64,000 nucleotides of DNA, from contig JBBBDQ010001616.1 of NCBI GenBank assembly GCA_037127315.1, positions 645,501 through 709,500 of the forward strand, given 5' to 3'. Every line of letters begins with the position of its first letter. Within the stretch, counting starts at the first letter, position 1. Below are positions 60,649 through 64,000 of this stretch, piece by piece. The stretch comes from Ascarosepion bandense (Eukaryota > Mollusca > Cephalopoda > Sepiida > Sepiidae). The translations under genes were made by a program, and so were the position numbers. The notes beneath the pieces were generated by a model that saw nothing but the letters and a program-made list of their open reading frames with translations, did not search any database and was not told the DNA's origin.

Positions 60649-60730
60649 AACAACTGAGTGGCCAGGCAGCGTGAATCGCGGGGGTGGTGATATAGAGGGG
60701 TAGTGTCATGGGTCTGTAGAACGAGGTACT
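60649..60730. other. short unassigned sequence
   Basis: GC-moderate, with a GGGGGTGGTGATATAGAGGGG purine patch. Confidence 0.3.
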
Positions 60731-60735
60731 TTATT

Positions 60736-60792
<57 letters not shown>

Positions 60793-60793
60793 T
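60731..60793. repeat. (TTTA)n/(TTA)n microsatellite
   Basis: TTTA units followed by a longer TTA run. Confidence 0.95.
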
Positions 60794-61009
60794 TCAAACT
60801 GTTCCTATAACGGAAAGACCGAGGCAAGCGTCAATTTTTCATATTTCAAGTTAGTTCTCCAGATTCCACTCTTCCTTCCTCCAAGAAGTCCTGCCATGAT
60901 GCTTTCTCGCCAATTGTTATCTGTCTGGCTTATTTTTTATAAATATTTTTCACAAAATATGAGGCGCAGGAGCCTATCAATGTAGGTGATTACTGAATGA
61001 ACGTCTAGG
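60794..61009. other. unassigned sequence
   Basis: Nothing recognised. Confidence 0.35.
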
Positions 61010-61423
61010 GATGAGAAAGTCTATATTGTTATATGGTATTGCAATTCTAAGAGAACTAGAATTTCTACCAGAATTCATCATTGATGGTCACAATCTTAAT
61101 AATATAAAATATGCAGATGACACAGCGTTGGTAGCAGATATGGTAGCAGATATGGAAAGGAAACTACAAAACCTTATATAGAAGGTAGCAAAGGAAAACA
61201 CACATGGTTATCAGTAAAAAAAGATCTCAAAATAAAAATTACAAATCGGGGATACAAAAATTAAGAAGATACAGAAATTTATAAGCTCGAGAAGTGTTCT
61301 AACACAGGACGGAAAGTGCGATACTGAGATCCAAAGACGTATTGGCATGTCCAAAGAAGCATTCCAAAAGCTAAGCAATGTATTAAGAAACAGGAAAATT
61401 TCGTTGTAAATAAAGAAATGGGT
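61010..61423 (+). mobile_element. LINE-B, left of LINE-A tail insertion
   Basis: GHNLNNIKYADDTALVADMV (61088-61145) contains the catalytic YADDT box. A 12-bp perfect duplication (GTAGCAGATATG twice, 61132-61155) follows at once. Then KLQNLI, a frameshift, RRIGMSKEAFQKLSNVLRNR (61330-61390) and KISL-stop. It is interrupted at about 61424. Confidence 0.85.
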
Positions 61424-61632
61424 TCTTTTTTTTTTTTTTAATCATATCACCCCGAGCAAGGCGGTAACGCCACTGTTGTGCAGGGGGCTACGTAAGAGTG
61501 AAAACATTGGCAAAGAGAAAGCCGTAAACCACATCCTAAACAGCGAACAAGGGAGGAGCCTCTACACCTGTTCAATAGACGAGGGTGGAGCGTGAACCGG
61601 GCGATAGTTTAGTCTAGCTACTCCAATGAACA
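61424..61632 (-). mobile_element. LINE-A tail with one 147-bp unit, inserted in LINE-B
   Basis: T-run 61428-61439, TATCACCCCGAGCAAGGCGG, GCAGGGGGCTACGTAAGAG, one 147-bp unit (CACATCCTAAACAGCG..TTCAATAGACGAGGG) and GATAGTTTAGTCTAGCTACT. LINE-B resumes right after it. Confidence 0.9.
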
Positions 61633-62035
61633 GTTAGTTGATATCTGTCCCTTTGTATGGCATCGAATGCTGGAATATCACCTCAAAGATGAAGTGACTC
61701 GACGTAACAGAAATGTGGTTCTACAGGAAGATGCTGTGGATACCATGTACCGAATATGAGAGCAACGATGAGGTTTTGGAGAGAATGGAAACAAAAAAGA
61801 AACTTATTCTTAAAATCAAGAAAAGGCAGTTAAAATTTCTGGAGCACGTAATGAGCAAGGGGGCTTGGAAAATCAAGAAAGAAACGCAAACAGGGGAAAG
61901 CAATGCATGACCTACTTAATGGGTTTGAGCAAATAACAGAAAGACAAAACTTAATACAAGAGGATGATGTGAAGCGCCATGATCGCTCACGTTCCGAAGG
62001 GACGCAGCACTTAAAAAGAATATAACGGTTGATAC
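61633..62035 (+). mobile_element. LINE-B, right of LINE-A tail insertion
   Basis: SVPLYGIECWNITSKM (61645-61695), EMWFYRKMLWIPCTEYESND (61709-61765), VLERMETKKKLILKIKKRQL, KFLEHVMSKGAW (61830-61865), frameshifted KQCMTYLMGLSK and the terminal EALHDRSRS-like region to about 62010. Confidence 0.85.
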
Positions 62036-62464
62036 TGTAAGTGAAAAGGTTAAAATGAAAGAGATTCGATAAAAAGTGTCTGCTCCACAAAATAAAAATT
62101 GGTGGTAGAATTTGGTTAGAACTTCCTACTTACCATTGAAATATGGGGGTAATGTAGACGAGTCGACTCTGTAAACGTGACATGTTAGATCCAATCTGCC
62201 AAAGTCTACGATGATGGGGCGCAACAATAGGGTTTTGACAGGCTGTGTAAAAGACGAAAATTGTTAATCCTTATAATATTCACTACCTAAGACTTCCACT
62301 TTCATTTGATATCACATATTCATTCATAACCATTTTGATAGCAATCTCTGTCTTGAGAGGCTCTCCAGCTTGAAGCTTAATATAAAAAAGGACGAAATAG
62401 TTAAATATTAATATAAAAGTAAATATCATTCGAACGGTAATACGATAGAAACTGTTAAAATGGT
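62036..62464. other. unassigned AT-rich sequence
   Basis: Nothing recognised. Confidence 0.35.
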
Positions 62465-62925
62465 TTGGCATTTGCTCCGATGAGCTTAGCTTCCTGGTGC
62501 CCGCCCCACTAAATTTACTCAAGCTACTAGACTAGCAACTAAGTCCCAACCTTTTACAGTGAAGCCGATCAAATATAACCTCAACTTCTACTCTAGAATC
62601 TTCTTTGTTCGCACTTTTTGCCTGTGGAATTCCCTCCCGTATTCTTGCTTACCTGACAGCTACAATCTCAAAGAACTGAAGTGCAATGTCGTCATCTCTT
62701 ATCTCGTTGACTTGCATCCTTTCCCTGACAACCCTTGTATCAAGTTCTTCTTCCTTTCCACTCTACTCTCTTGCAGCCCTCTTTGCACCAGTGTTCGCAT
62801 CCTTCGTTTACCCATTCTCTGACACCCCGCAACTCGTTCCTCTTTCTCATCACCCACCTCTTATGTAACCCCCGGCGCAGTAATGGCTCTTCTGCTTTGC
62901 TTGGGGTGAAATGATTTAAAAAAAA
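62465..62925 (+). mobile_element. LINE-A 3' end with tail
   Basis: FAPMSLAS-like start, TQATRLATKSQPFTVKPIKY (frames joined), FVRTFCLWNSLPYSCLPDSY NLKELKCNV (62610-62690), CT-rich 3' UTR, then CCCCGGCGCAGTAATGGC, TTTGCTTGGGGTGAAATGAT and A-run to 62925. Confidence 0.85.
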
Positions 62926-63047
62926 AAATAGCACGTAGACAGATGGTACAAATATCTACCAGAAACTTACCTACAAAATAAAAGAAAACGATTGGCAATT
63001 TCATATTCACGCCTTTCATATATACCTATTTATTGCCATGAATAATA
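62926..63047. other. short spacer
   Basis: Nothing recognised. Confidence 0.35.
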
Positions 63048-63352
63048 TCAATCAGTTAAGTGCCATACGAGATACACGCTTGGGCGATCATGTCTCGAAA
63101 GAGACATGACTGACTGGGCAGAAGATTATCCCGCAGTAGTGTGCCATTGCTTTCTGCGGTAGACTGGTTGCCGACCAAGGCTATAGAACCCAATCTGTCC
63201 TGTTATTTAACCCATAACTGGAAGGAAGAGACGGATTAGTACCTTTCCCAAGGGTATTTGCGCGTAAGTGAATGCAATGAATTCAACTGGAATTTGAACT
63301 CGGCTCCCCGATTTCTCGTTCCGAACCGATATCCACTGTACCACAACGCACA
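63048..63352 (-). mobile_element. SINE-A, full length
   Basis: One of the best-preserved SINE-A copies. Plus strand AATCAGTTAAGTGCCATACG at the left, head complement GAATTTGAACTCGG and CCACTGTACCACAACGCA at the right. Confidence 0.92.
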
Positions 63353-63494
63353 CGCATGAATAATATACTCAAATTAAAACAAATATTTTCAACATTGTCA
63401 CCGATTAATTGGGACTATGCAGAGGTGGGGCGTTCGATAAACGCTTCAGAGTTGAAAGAGTGACTCACCAACTCTCAACCAAATACAAATCTTT
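63353..63494. other. short spacer
   Basis: Nothing recognised before the LINE-A match begins. Confidence 0.35.
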
Positions 63495-64000
63495 ATAGAA
63501 TCCATAGCTAAATCCGCTGCTAAGAAGGTCGATTCTTTATGTAGGGCCAGGAAGTTTTTTCGTCTGAAAGAATCTTGCACATATATAAAATTACCATCCA
63601 CCCATGCATTAAATACTGCTGCCATATCTGGCCGGGTGCTACTGCTATCTACCTACGGGTCCTTGACAAAATCCAACGGAGAATCTGTAATGTGATTGAT
63701 CCCGACTTGGCAGCTCAGATACAGACACTTTCTCACCGGCGCAATGTGACTTCCCTGTGTCTCTTCTATAAATACTTTCACTGCTTCTGCTCCGATGAAC
63801 TTAGTTCACTGGTGCTCCCTATATATGAATTTACTCGAGCCACTAGATTAGCAACTAGGTCCCACCCTTTTACGGTGAAACCAATAAAATGTAAACGCAA
63901 ATTCTGCTCTAATAGCTTCTTTTCTTGCTCTCCCCACCTGTGGAATTCCCCTCCATTTACTTACCTCCCCGACAGCCACAATCTCCAAGAATTTAAATGT
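63495..64000 (+). mobile_element. LINE-A ORF fragment running off the window
   Basis: FIESIAKSAAKKVDSLC (63492-63545), frameshifted ARKFF.., LAHI.KITIHPCIKYCCHIW, KIQRRICNVIDPDLAAQIQT (63668-63725), SHRRNVTSLCLFYKYFHC, TRATRLATRSHPFTVKPIKC (63828-63890), an SPHLWNSPPFTYLPDSHN-like end and EFKC at the last bases. The tail should lie just beyond the right edge. Confidence 0.88.

Overview
This window looks like repeat-dominated, AT-rich animal DNA, most probably from a mollusc and plausibly a coleoid cephalopod. The reasons are dense (TA)n, (CA)n and (GA)n microsatellites, several tRNA-headed SINE families, degenerate non-LTR retrotransposons, Tc1/mariner relics and Helitron-like elements, with no bacterial-style gene packing. 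The taxonomic call is inference. I find no confidently intact host protein-coding gene and no intact tRNA gene. The best candidate for a host exon is a GC-rich, cysteine-rich open frame near 60.3-60.65 kb.

Labels used below. LINE-A: non-LTR element whose ORF ends in a conserved peptide (RLWNSLP ... LQEFKCKVN.HLL) and whose 3' tail reads CAGTGGCGTT..GCCTTGCTTGGGGTGA followed by poly-A. LINE-B: non-LTR element with YADDT, RRIGMAKDAFQKL and ECWTIS motifs. SINE-A: about 305 bp, tRNA-like head (A box TGGTGCAGTGG, B box GAGTTCGAATTCC). SINE-B, SINE-D and SINE-E: three other tRNA-like-headed families. Families C, F and G: other dispersed repeats. Helitron-1 and Helitron-2: elements with TC...CTAG ends inserted between A and T.

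Layout. 0-10 kb: LINE-A and LINE-B pieces, a YRDD-type reverse-transcriptase relic (2.7-3.4 kb), microsatellites, and a full-length Helitron-1 (8.0-8.8 kb). 10-20 kb: SINE-A copies, some inverted; a Helitron-1; a 28-bp satellite (15.2-16.0 kb); a solo LTR inside LINE-B (16.9-17.3 kb); and a 5S-rRNA/tRNA chimeric SINE inside another LINE-B (19.25-19.70 kb). 20-26.6 kb: a mariner gene split by a LINE-A copy that carries 24 tandem copies of a 121-bp unit, then a Helitron-1 split by a LINE-A tail with a 147-bp tandem repeat. 26.6-40 kb: LINE-A reverse-transcriptase relics on both strands, an 88-bp higher-order satellite (30.9-31.6 kb), an RNase H LINE relic, and dimeric and trimeric SINE-A. 40-46 kb: a Tc1-like gene split by a pogo-like element, a SINE-B inverted pair, and a Tc1-type deletion derivative. 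46-64 kb: more LINE and SINE pieces, two Helitrons abutting head to head (53.7-54.9 kb), a 101-bp near-perfect palindrome (56.6 kb), an inverted SINE-D pair round a TA array (58.0 kb), a 24-bp minisatellite (58.4-59.0 kb), the cysteine-rich ORF, and a LINE-A copy running off the right edge.

The elements work together only as a layered insertion history. LINE-B copies are old targets, hit by the chimeric SINE, SINE-A dimers, a solo LTR and LINE-A tails. Mariner and Tc1 genes are hit by LINE-A and a pogo-like element. Several junctions keep target-site duplications, so the relative order of events can be read.
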